Positions 1-5,368 of a stretch of 5,513 bases of DNA are shown piece by piece. The position numbers and the translations under genes were made by a program. Each line of letters starts with the position of its first letter. The first letter of the stretch is position 1. The notes below the pieces were generated by a model. That model ran no database searches, had not been told where the DNA came from, and was given only the letters and a program-made list of their open reading frames with translations. Source of the DNA: Acidimicrobiales bacterium (GTDB lineage Bacteria > Actinomycetota > Acidimicrobiia > Acidimicrobiales > Bog-793); assembly GCA_030037405.1 (NCBI GenBank), contig JASHRK010000132.1, positions 1-5,513 on the forward strand, in the 5' to 3' direction.

Positions 1-1
1 C

Positions 2-433
2 ACGTGCTCGTTCCACCTGCGCCAGCTCGCCAAGTACGGGTTCGTCGAAGAGGCAGGGGGTGGCGCCGGACGGAGACGGCCGTGGAAGACCGTGAACCGT
101 CACATCAGCTTCTCGGGCATGGGCGGTGCAGAGCAGACCGTGGCGGCAAGAGAGCTCTCGACTGTCCTCATGGGGCGGTGGTTCGCACGTCACGAGCAGT
201 GGCGAGAGGTCGAGCTCGCTTATCCGGAGTGGGCAGAGGTGACCGGTGCGTCGCAGTTCGTGGCGTTTCTCACCCCGGAGGAGCAGGCGAGCGTGCAAGC
301 CGAGATCCGCGATCTCTTCGGCAGGTTCGAGGACCGCCTCGACCCGGTGCTGCGACCGCCCGGCTCGCGGCAGGTGGAGACCGTCGTGCTCTCCCACCTG
401 CGCGTCTCCTATGGGGTGGGACACGACTCCTGA
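2..433 (+). CDS. ArsR-like winged-helix regulator, C-terminal part (5' end outside window)
   Basis: Open from the window edge to TGA at 431-433, giving 143 visible residues; the start and most of the HTH lie upstream. The first residues, TCSFHLRQLAKYGFVEEAGG, read as the recognition helix and following wing of an ArsR/HTH_20-type winged helix, with the typical S-x-HLRxLxxxGxVEE pattern. The next stretch, GRRRPWK, is the basic wing end seen in actinobacterial members. The remaining hundred or so residues are a helical C-terminal region of the kind these regulators carry (SQFVAFLTPEEQASVQAEI and onwards), with no visible metal-binding Cys cluster. By family it should be a DNA-binding transcription factor in the cytoplasm; its ligand and target are unknown. 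Its stop lies 5 nt before the hydrolase start, so it may control or be co-expressed with that gene (inference). Family call fairly sure, function not. Confidence 0.8.
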   Translation, partial: TCSFHLRQLAKYGFVEEAGGGAGRRRPWKTVNRHISFSGMGGAEQTVAARELSTVLMGRWFARHEQWREVELAYPEWAEVTGASQFVAFLTPEEQASVQAEIRDLFGRFEDRLDPVLRPPGSRQVETVVLSHLRVSYGVGHDS

Positions 434-438
434 CGAGT

Positions 439-1407
439 GTGAGAGCAAGATTCCTTCCCTCGTCGGACGGCGTCACCATCGCCCTCCACGACCTCGGCGG
501 CCGCTCCTCGAGCGAGCCGCTCGTCATATGCCACGCCACTGGTTTCTGCGGTCGTGCTTACGAGCCGCTCGCGGCCGAGCTGTCCGGGACCTTTCATGTC
601 TTCTCGATCGATTTTCGTGGCCATGGCGACTCCTCAGCACCGGCCAACAGGAACTTCGACTGGCGAGCGATCGCCGACGACCTCCTCGCCGCCATCACAG
701 CGGTTGGCGGCGGCCACCCGGTCACCGGCTTCGGGCACTCTCTCGGGGGCGCCGCCCTGATGATCGCCGAGGCAAGGCGGCCGGGCACGCTACGCGCCGC
801 TTACCTTTACGAGCCGGTCATCCTCCCGAGCCAAGCGCCCGTGGCGCCGGAAGCCGGAGCCGCAGAGGCGACGATCGAGGCGGCGGCCGAGGCGGCAGCT
901 CAGGCGGCGGCCGAGCATTCCAATGCCGACCACCTCTCTGCCATCGCCCGTAAGCGTCGCTCGGCTTTCCCCTCGAAGGCCGAGGCGCTGCTCAGGTACG
1001 CCAGCCGACCGCCCCTCAATGCCCTACAAGCGGGCGCGCTGGCCGCATATGTCGAGCACGGGATGATCGAACGTCCCGACGGCACGGTGCAGCTCAAGTG
1101 CAGACCCGAGGACGAAGCCGCCGTGTTCGAGGCCGATGGCAAGCCGACGACCGACGACGTGAGAAGCGTGAAGGTCCCGACCGTCGTCGCTGTCGGGGCC
1201 GGCGAGCGTGGTTGGAGCCCCGCCCACTTCGGGCCCGCCATCGCAGGCGCTCTCCCCCACGGGCAGCTCGAGCAGCACCCGCTCCTTGGTCACTTCGGCC
1301 CTCTGCAGGGCCCGATCACCGTGGGGGCCATGCTGCTCGCGGCCGCCGAGAACGGAGCTCTTGGAGTGACCTGGGGTCGTCAGCCCCGCTCTCCCATGCG
1401 CCGGTAG
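439..1407 (+). CDS. alpha/beta hydrolase fold protein
   Basis: 322 residues from a GTG start 5 nt after the upstream stop. Open reading continues upstream in this frame, but that part is a shadow of the regulator gene. The fold is clear: an oxyanion-loop motif CHATGFCG (31-38), DFRGHGDS (58-65), nucleophile elbow GFGHSLGG (97-104) with Ser101, and a C-terminal LGHFGP motif with His285 as the likely catalytic histidine. A cap region at about 130-240 contains an Ala/Glu-rich helix (139-159) and the stretch PDGTVQLKCRPEDEAAVFE (213-231), which resembles other actinobacterial hydrolases. The strand VPTVVAVGAGERG (246-258) has Gly258 where many relatives have the catalytic Asp; Glu256 nearby could substitute. 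No signal peptide is visible, so it is probably cytoplasmic. Substrate unknown. No good Shine-Dalgarno precedes the GTG, consistent with translational coupling to the upstream gene. Confidence 0.87.
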   Translation: MRARFLPSSDGVTIALHDLGGRSSSEPLVICHATGFCGRAYEPLAAELSGTFHVFSIDFRGHGDSSAPANRNFDWRAIADDLLAAITAVGGGHPVTGFGHSLGGAALMIAEARRPGTLRAAYLYEPVILPSQAPVAPEAGAAEATIEAAAEAAAQAAAEHSNADHLSAIARKRRSAFPSKAEALLRYASRPPLNALQAGALAAYVEHGMIERPDGTVQLKCRPEDEAAVFEADGKPTTDDVRSVKVPTVVAVGAGERGWSPAHFGPAIAGALPHGQLEQHPLLGHFGPLQGPITVGAMLLAAAENGALGVTWGRQPRSPMRR

Positions 1408-1880
1408 GAGCTGCGGAAGTAGAGAAGGGGCAGCCCGCCCGCCTCTCCTTCGCCCATCTCTACGACGCGCCCCATGACGATCTCGTGGTCGCCGGCATCG
1501 TGGATCAACTCGAGGTGGCAGTCCACCCAGGCGAGCGACCCGGCAATGACCGGTGCTCCGGTTGCGCCGGGTGACCACTCGACACCGGTGAACTTGTCGC
1601 CGCCGGAGACGGCGAAGCGCCGTGCCAGCTCTGCCTGGCCCTCGCTGAGAACGCTGACGCAGAAGCTCCCGGCGCGGGCGATCCGCGGCCAGCTCGTAGA
1701 CGACTTGGCGGGCGCAAGGGCGATGAGCGGGGGGTCGAGAGAGAGCGAGACGACGCTCTGGCACGTGAACCCCACGGGCACGGCATCCTCGATCGAGCTG
1801 ACGATGGCGACGCCGGTCGCGAAGCACCCCATCACTCGTTTGAAGGACTCGACGTCGAAGGGCTCATCGAGGCGGGCCAC
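1380..1880 (-). CDS. flavin reductase-like FMN-binding domain protein
   Basis: 166 residues from GTG at 1880. The sequence fits the flavin reductase-like family (split-barrel FMN binders that reduce flavin with NAD(P)H, often for a partner monooxygenase): F-x-R-V-M-G-x-FATGVAIVS near the N terminus, then GFTCQSVVSLSLDPPL (the FMN-binding and substrate-facing strand), a WPRI-x-R-x-GSFCVSVL segment, and GDHEIVMGRV near the end. Longer starts exist at TTG 1922, GTG 1919 and GTG 1916, adding up to 14 residues. I prefer GTG 1880 because the extra stretch uses TTA and TTT codons unlike the rest of the gene, and because family members usually have about 10-20 residues before the FATGV motif. It follows dnaB on the same strand, 48 nt from that stop, and may read through from it. 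Partner oxygenase and physiological role are not visible here. Confidence 0.83.
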   Translation of the reverse strand: MARLDEPFDVESFKRVMGCFATGVAIVSSIEDAVPVGFTCQSVVSLSLDPPLIALAPAKSSTSWPRIARAGSFCVSVLSEGQAELARRFAVSGGDKFTGVEWSPGATGAPVIAGSLAWVDCHLELIHDAGDHEIVMGRVVEMGEGEAGGLPLLYFRSSYRRMGERG

Positions 1881-1885
1881 GATGC

Positions 1886-1891
1886 AAAATA
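1886..1891 (-). promoter_or_regulatory. possible -10 element of a leaderless flavin reductase transcript
   Basis: The minus strand reads TATTTT, followed by gcatc and then the GTG start at 1880. It sits in an AT-rich island within GC-rich DNA. A TAnnnT box 5-7 nt before a start codon is the usual arrangement for leaderless actinobacterial mRNAs, and no Shine-Dalgarno is present. No -35 hexamer stands out. Weak, pattern-based call. Confidence 0.25.
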
Positions 1892-1928
1892 ACCGCCGGG
1901 CGGACCAGCTGGCCACCACCAACCCGGG

Positions 1929-3356
1929 TCAGGACCTGGCCAGGTCTCCAAAACGGGCGAAGTTGCTGACGAAAGCTAGAGTGGCGGTCGCCGTCGGGCC
2001 GTTGCGGTGCTTGGCGATGAGCACCTCTGCGACTCCCCGATCAGCTGAGTCCGGGTTGTAGATCTCGTCTCGGTAGAGGAACATCACGACGTCGGCATCC
2101 TGCTCGATCGCCCCGCTCTCACGGAGATCGGCGAGCATCGGGTGCTTGTCCGCACGGGACTCGAGGTTCCTCGAGAGCTGGCTCAGGGCGACCACGGGGA
2201 TCTTCAGCTCACGCGCGAGGATCTTGAGGCCACGGGAGATCTCCGATATCTCGACCTGGCGGTTCTCGGCAGCAGTTCGCCCTGTCATCAGTTGCAGGTA
2301 GTCGACGACCACGAGGCCCAGGCCACCTTCGGCGCTCTTCATCCGCCGCGCCTTGGCGCGGATGTCCATGACGGTGACGTTCGGGTTCTCGTCGATGTAG
2401 AGGGGAGCCGATCCGACGCGCCCGAGGGCCGCCGAGATCTTGGGCCAGTCGCTGTCGAGAAGTCGCCCGTTACGGACGCGCCCGGCGTCGACACGCGCCT
2501 CGCTGCACAGCACCCTCTGGGCGATCTCGCCGTGGCTCATCTCGAGCGAGAAGTAGAGGACGGGCACGTTGGCCCTCGCAGCGGCGTGCGCCGCCATGCC
2601 GAGAGCGAAAGCTGTCTTGCCGACGGACGGCCGCGCCCCCACGACGACGAGGTTGGAGGGCTGGAGGCCGTAGAGGTGCTTGTCGAGGTCGCTGTAACCG
2701 GTGGGCACACCCGTTATGTGCTCTCCCCGCTCGGCCAGGTACTCGATCTGCACCAGGCTCTCGGTGAGGAGGTCCTTGAGCGAGCGGACAGAGTCGGCGG
2801 AGCGACGCTGAGCCACCTCGAAGATCATCGCCTCGGCCTGGTCCAGGGCGGCCGCCACGTCGGTCGGGAGCTCGTAGCCGAGCTCCGCTATCTCCAATGC
2901 GACTCCGATGAGCCGTCGCAGCATCGCGTGCTCCTGGACGATCCGGGCATAGCGGCTCGCGCTCGATATCGCCGGAGTGTTCGCCAGGAGCCCGACAAGG
3001 CTCGCGGGGCCGCCTGCGACCTCGAGAGTGCCGGCGCGGCGCATCTCCTCGGCGACCGTGACGGCGTCGACCGCCTCGGCTCTCGCGTAGAGGGACGTGA
3101 CAGCCTCGAAGACATGGCCGTTCGACGGCCGGTAGAAGTCGTCGACGGAGACATGCTCGACCGCGACAGCGATGGCATCACGCGAAAGAAGCATCGCCCC
3201 GAGCAACGACTCCTCGGCCTCGAAGTTGTGGGGCGGGATGCGTGAGGTGGTGCCCTCCCCCCCGCGTGCAGGGTCGTCCGGCCCGATCCGGGCACCGCCG
3301 GGGGAGCTCTTCGACCGGCGCGACACAGCCGACGACACGGGTTGGATCGAAGCCAT
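1929..3356 (-). CDS. dnaB: replicative DNA helicase DnaB
   Basis: 475 residues from ATG 3356, chosen because GAGG lies 6 nt upstream; GTG 3368 would add four residues and has a poorer GGAG at 10 nt. DnaB is the hexameric 5'-3' helicase that unwinds DNA at the replication fork and recruits primase. The N-terminal DnaB domain starts at IPPHNFEAEESLL (40-52) and runs to about 145, followed by a helical linker. The RecA-like motor domain has Walker A GARPSVGKT (240-248, Lys247), SLEMS with the catalytic Glu272, Walker B LVVVDYLQLM (348-357, Asp352), the sensor motif ALSQLSRN (Gln393), and IAKHRNGP (447-454) with Lys449 and the arginine finger Arg451. The first 38 or so residues are a low-complexity, variable tail. 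Length fits the family, and no intein interrupts the Walker or H3 motifs, common intein sites in this gene. It follows rplI after a 221-nt gap, measured to the ATG. Confidence 0.97.
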   Translation of the reverse strand: MASIQPVSSAVSRRSKSSPGGARIGPDDPARGGEGTTSRIPPHNFEAEESLLGAMLLSRDAIAVAVEHVSVDDFYRPSNGHVFEAVTSLYARAEAVDAVTVAEEMRRAGTLEVAGGPASLVGLLANTPAISSASRYARIVQEHAMLRRLIGVALEIAELGYELPTDVAAALDQAEAMIFEVAQRRSADSVRSLKDLLTESLVQIEYLAERGEHITGVPTGYSDLDKHLYGLQPSNLVVVGARPSVGKTAFALGMAAHAAARANVPVLYFSLEMSHGEIAQRVLCSEARVDAGRVRNGRLLDSDWPKISAALGRVGSAPLYIDENPNVTVMDIRAKARRMKSAEGGLGLVVVDYLQLMTGRTAAENRQVEISEISRGLKILARELKIPVVALSQLSRNLESRADKHPMLADLRESGAIEQDADVVMFLYRDEIYNPDSADRGVAEVLIAKHRNGPTATATLAFVSNFARFGDLARS

Positions 3357-3362
3357 TGCGGA

Positions 3363-3366
3363 CCTC
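3363..3366 (-). promoter_or_regulatory. ribosome binding site favouring the ATG start of dnaB
   Basis: GAGG on the minus strand ends 6 nt before ATG 3356. The competing GTG 3368 has GGGAG ending 10 nt upstream. Both are possible; spacing and the ATG codon favour the shorter protein. Confidence 0.5.
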
Positions 3367-3408
3367 ACAATGGCTCAGCTCCCTTGTTGATCGGTAGGCC
3401 TGAGATCT

Positions 3409-3478
3409 TGTGGAAGAGGGTCGTCGCCCTCGGGGCCGTCTGTGGATCCCGCCGTGGATAAGTGGGGCCTTGTCCACA
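3409..3478. promoter_or_regulatory. cluster of DnaA-box-like 9-mers upstream of dnaB
   Basis: Four 9-mers related to the bacterial DnaA box lie within 70 bp. On the plus strand TTGTCCACA (3470-3478) is identical to the preferred actinobacterial box. On the minus strand there are TTATCCACG (3453-3461, one mismatch to TTATCCACA), GGATCCACA (3441-3449, two mismatches) and TCTTCCACA (3409-3417, two mismatches). All lie between the presumed promoter and the dnaB start. Known role of such boxes: binding of the initiator DnaA, either at an origin or as a transcriptional control site. Dense boxes directly before the helicase gene suggest DnaA-linked control (inference). An AT-rich unwinding element is not evident nearby, which argues against this being the chromosomal origin. 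Confidence 0.55.
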
Positions 3479-3525
3479 TCCGGATCGGTGGTACGAGCTA
3501 CGACTTCTCGGTGCGACCGCCCCGA

Positions 3526-3539
3526 CGAACATACGTGCG
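3526..3539. promoter_or_regulatory. LexA/SOS-box-like palindrome
   Basis: The plus strand reads CGAACATACGTGCG. The Gram-positive and actinobacterial SOS box is CGAAC-N4-GTTCG; one half-site is exact, the other differs at a single base (GTGCG for GTTCG), and the spacer ATAC fits the usual RNRY pattern. It lies immediately downstream of a TACCAT -10-like hexamer reading towards dnaB, a position where a bound repressor would block transcription. LexA binding is inferred from the motif only. Confidence 0.4.
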
Positions 3540-3545
3540 ATGGTA
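3540..3545 (-). promoter_or_regulatory. possible -10 element for dnaB
   Basis: The minus strand reads TACCAT, matching the actinobacterial TAnnnT pattern, about 185 nt before the dnaB start. No convincing -35 hexamer is seen at 16-18 nt upstream. It abuts the LexA-like palindrome. The 221-nt gap after the tightly packed ribosomal genes makes a separate dnaB promoter likely, but its exact position is uncertain. Confidence 0.25.
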
Positions 3546-3546
3546 C

Positions 3547-3566
3547 GGTGGCGTTGTAACACCGCC
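3547..3566 (-). terminator. imperfect hairpin just after rplI
   Basis: A 20-nt imperfect inverted repeat begins 11 nt after the rplI stop. In the transcript GGCGGUG can pair with CGCCACC, with one mismatch and one G-U pair around a short loop. There is no U tract after it, so it is at best a weak terminator or pause/processing hairpin between the ribosomal genes and dnaB. It could equally be an operator half of the dnaB promoter. Confidence 0.25.
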
Positions 3567-3577
3567 GCCCCGCACCG

Positions 3578-4024
3578 CTAGGACGGTATGACCTCGATCC
3601 TGATCTGGAATTGCACCTCCGGGTGGAGTCGCACGGTCACCTCGTGCGGCCCGATCGTCCTTATGGCGTCGTTGCTCACGATCCTGTGCCTGTCGAGGAG
3701 GACGCCTGCCTGGCTCTCGACGGCGTTGGCTATGTCCTGATGAGTCACGGAACCGAAGAGCCGCCCCTCGGCCCCCGCACGGGCCGGGATGGTGATGACA
3801 GCCTGTACGAGCTTGCGGGCGACCGCCTCGGCGCCCTCCCGCTCCTTCGAGTCCTTCAGGTCACGCGCCCTTCTCATCGCTCCGGCCTGCTGGGTGATGC
3901 CGTCGGTGGCGACGATGGCAAAGCCGTGTGGGATGAGGTAGTTGCGCGCGTACCCGTCGGCGACTTCGAGAAGGTCGCCCCGCTTGCCGACGCGTTCGAC
4001 GTCGCTACGAAGGACGACCCTCAC
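3578..4024 (-). CDS. rplI: 50S ribosomal protein bL9
   Basis: 148 residues from GTG 4024, almost exactly the E. coli length (149). bL9 binds 23S rRNA near the base of the L1 stalk and helps maintain the reading frame. The N-terminal rRNA-binding domain carries the L9 signature: MRVVLRSDVERVGKRGDLLEV, then ADGYARNYLIPHGFAIVAT (about 22-40). A long connecting helix (about 41-75, charged and Ala-rich) leads to the C-terminal domain, which includes GRLFGSVTHQDIANAV and ends FQIRIEVIPS. The start overlaps the rpsR stop by 4 nt (GTGA), and a strong GAGGAGGAG run directly precedes it, so translation is probably coupled to rpsR. Nothing is missing or unusual in the protein. Confidence 0.97.
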   Translation of the reverse strand: MRVVLRSDVERVGKRGDLLEVADGYARNYLIPHGFAIVATDGITQQAGAMRRARDLKDSKEREGAEAVARKLVQAVITIPARAGAEGRLFGSVTHQDIANAVESQAGVLLDRHRIVSNDAIRTIGPHEVTVRLHPEVQFQIRIEVIPS

Positions 4025-4488
4025 GCCTCCTCCTCAACGCTGGCAGCCGCCAGGTCGTCCCCCGGGGCCTCGGTGACCCCGAGCGCGCCGAGCTCGAGTT
4101 CGAGATCGCCGGCTGCGTACTCACCGGCTTCCTCCTCCCCGGCAGAGAGGTCGACCACCTCGTCGACGTCGCTGCGTGCGGGGCGGCCGCCGCCACGGGC
4201 ACCTGGGCGGTCGCTCGTGGTGCGCTGGGTATAGGGGAGAAGCGCCAGCTCCCGGGCGGTCTTGATGGCGAGCGCCACCTTTCGCTGGTGCTGAGCACAG
4301 TTGCCCGACACGCGGCGGGCGCGGATCTTGCCCCGTTCGGACATGAACTTGCGGAGCAGGCTCACGTCCTTGTAGTCGACCGAGTCCATGTGCTCTCTGC
4401 AGAAGATGCATACCTTCTTGCGGCCCCGGCGGATCGCGTCCTTGGGGACGCGCCGGCTAGAGCGGTCCCGATCGTTGTTACGTGCCAT
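4021..4488 (-). CDS. rpsR: 30S ribosomal protein bS18 with long acidic C-terminal tail
   Basis: 155 residues from ATG 4488, about twice the usual 75-90. Residues 1-22 are a basic N-terminal arm, and 23-88 are a complete bS18 core: KKVCIFCREHMDSVDYKD, LLRKFMSERGKIRARRVSGNC, and IKTARELALLPY. Cys27, Cys30, Cys64 and His67 form the zinc-binding set of the Cys-containing paralogue type. bS18 pairs with bS6 on the 30S platform. After LLPYTQR, where bS18 normally ends, comes a roughly 65-residue extension: a Gly/Arg-rich linker, then about 49 residues with 17 Asp/Glu and no Lys/Arg, ending VEEEA. It overlaps the ssb stop by 1 nt (TGATG) and has GAGGA upstream. The 4-nt overlap of its stop with rplI shows the extended frame is the natural one, not a frameshift. 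Function of the tail unknown. Confidence 0.95.
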   Translation of the reverse strand: MARNNDRDRSSRRVPKDAIRRGRKKVCIFCREHMDSVDYKDVSLLRKFMSERGKIRARRVSGNCAQHQRKVALAIKTARELALLPYTQRTTSDRPGARGGGRPARSDVDEVVDLSAGEEEAGEYAAGDLELELGALGVTEAPGDDLAAASVEEEA

Positions 4489-4976
4489 CAGAAAGGTTCC
4501 TCGTCATAGTGTGCGTAGCTCGCTTCCTGATCCGCAGGTCCTGCCGCCGCCCCCTCATGGCTGGGAGGGCCGCCGGCGGGGCGAGCACCTACATGGCCGT
4601 CTCCGGGAGCACGGCGCTCGTTCTTCTCGACCTGTGCGCTCGCCCATCTGAGACTGGGGCCGACCTCGTCCGCCACGACCTCGATCTTCGAGCGCTTCTC
4701 GCCATCGCTCGTCTCCCAGCTCCGCTGCTCGAGCCGGCCCGTCACGATGACCCGGGTCCCCTTGTGGAGGCTCGCTGCGGAGTTCTCGGCCAGCTCCCGC
4801 CAGCAGACGATGTCGAAGAAGGAAGTCGCCTCCTCCCACTCCTGGGTCTGGCGGTTCTGCCAGCGGCGATTGACGGCGAGCCCAAAACTGGCCGTCGGCT
4901 GGCCACTCGGCGTGAATCGGAGCTCGAGCTCCCTCGTCACGTTTCCCACAAGCACGATCGTGTTCCCGTTTGACAT
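4488..4976 (-). CDS. ssb: single-stranded DNA-binding protein SSB
   Basis: 162 residues from ATG 4976, with GGAG 9 nt upstream. SSB coats single-stranded DNA during replication, repair and recombination and works as a tetramer. The OB fold covers 1-111: MSNGNTIVLVGNVTRELELRF, FGLAVNRRW, TSFFDIVCWRELAEN, KGTRVIVTGRLEQRSWE, and a final strand SKIEVVADEVGPSLRW. A Gly/Pro/Ala-rich disordered linker (about 112-153) leads to the acidic tip YDEEPF, the counterpart of the canonical DDDIPF tail that binds partner proteins such as helicases, primase and polymerase subunits. The gene lies 20 nt after rpsF and its stop overlaps the rpsR start by 1 nt, the standard rpsF-ssb-rpsR arrangement, so it is co-expressed with ribosomal genes. 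Single copy in this window; any paralogue lies elsewhere. Confidence 0.97.
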   Translation of the reverse strand: MSNGNTIVLVGNVTRELELRFTPSGQPTASFGLAVNRRWQNRQTQEWEEATSFFDIVCWRELAENSAASLHKGTRVIVTGRLEQRSWETSDGEKRSKIEVVADEVGPSLRWASAQVEKNERRAPGDGHVGARPAGGPPSHEGAAAGPADQEASYAHYDEEPF

Positions 4977-4996
4977 CTCTCGTCTCTCCAGTCGTC

Positions 4997-5347
4997 TCAG
5001 CTCGCCGCCGGCGCAGCCGCCTTGCCCCGGGAAGCCGTCCGGGCGCTGCGCCCGGCTGCTTTCTCCGGCTGGCGGACCACCTTGTGGCGCAGCACTGCAT
5101 CATCGAGCGCGAGCATCCTGTCGACTTCCGATAGCACATGGGGCTCGGCCGTCGCCTCGATGACGACGTAGTAGCCCTCGGTACGGTGCTTGAGCTCGTA
5201 GGCAAAGGTCCGCCGGCCCCAATGGTCGACGCGACCCGGGTTGCCGCCGCCGTTCTTCACCACGTCGAGAACTCGATCGATCCTCTCGCGGATAGCGCCT
5301 TCTTCAATGTCGACGTCGAAGATGACCATGACTTCGTAGGGCCGCAC
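4997..5347 (-). CDS. rpsF: 30S ribosomal protein bS6
   Basis: 116 residues from GTG 5347, chosen because a perfect AAGGAGGTGA lies just upstream and because family members begin at the equivalent of VRPYEVMVIFD. The frame stays open further upstream to 5473, but that stretch is Gly/Pro-rich and lacks family similarity. bS6 is a ferredoxin-like-fold protein that binds 16S rRNA together with bS18. Visible core: RPYEVMVIFD, a helix RERIDRVLDVVKNGGG, the signature WGRRTFAYELKHRTEGYYVV (43-62), and LALDDAVLRHKVVRQPEK. After residue 95 comes a roughly 20-residue basic, Ala-rich tail with K96, R100, R103, R107 and K109, longer than the about 96-residue actinobacterial norm. First gene of the five-gene block, 20 nt before ssb. 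Confidence 0.96.
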   Translation of the reverse strand: MRPYEVMVIFDVDIEEGAIRERIDRVLDVVKNGGGNPGRVDHWGRRTFAYELKHRTEGYYVVIEATAEPHVLSEVDRMLALDDAVLRHKVVRQPEKAAGRSARTASRGKAAAPAAS

Positions 5348-5354
5348 TGCGGCC

Positions 5355-5364
5355 TCACCTCCTT
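5355..5364 (-). promoter_or_regulatory. perfect Shine-Dalgarno of rpsF
   Basis: The minus strand reads AAGGAGGTGA, fully complementary to the 16S rRNA 3' end, and ends 7 nt before GTG 5347. It fixes the rpsF start and rules out the longer upstream frame. Confidence 0.85.
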
Positions 5365-5368
5365 CGGA

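Noticed and set aside
4..438. Upstream extension of the hydrolase frame to base 4
   Set aside because: It is Arg-rich shadow translation of the regulator gene; the hydrolase fold begins just after GTG 439.
1024..1827. 267-codon minus-strand frame across the hydrolase/reductase junction
   Set aside because: Arg-rich out-of-frame translation of two supported genes with no domain pattern of its own.
1933..1946. 14-bp perfect palindrome GACCTGGCCAGGTC at the end of dnaB
   Set aside because: It encodes the final dnaB residues, has no loop for a good hairpin and no U tract; could be chance in GC-rich DNA.
2142..3245. Long plus-strand open frame of 367 codons opposite dnaB
   Set aside because: It mirrors the dnaB codons on the opposite strand, a common effect of high GC; the protein has no recognisable domain, while dnaB is certain.
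3365..3562. 65-codon minus-strand frame in the rplI-dnaB gap whose stop overlaps dnaB GTG 3368 as GTGA
   Set aside because: Arg/Pro/Ser-rich with no family similarity, no Shine-Dalgarno, and it runs through the DnaA-box and LexA-box motifs; more likely a chance frame, though the overlap with the alternative dnaB start is noted.
3369..3577. The dnaB upstream gap as the chromosomal origin
   Set aside because: DnaA-box-like motifs are present, but there is no AT-rich unwinding region and dnaA/dnaN are not adjacent; a regulatory cluster is the simpler reading.
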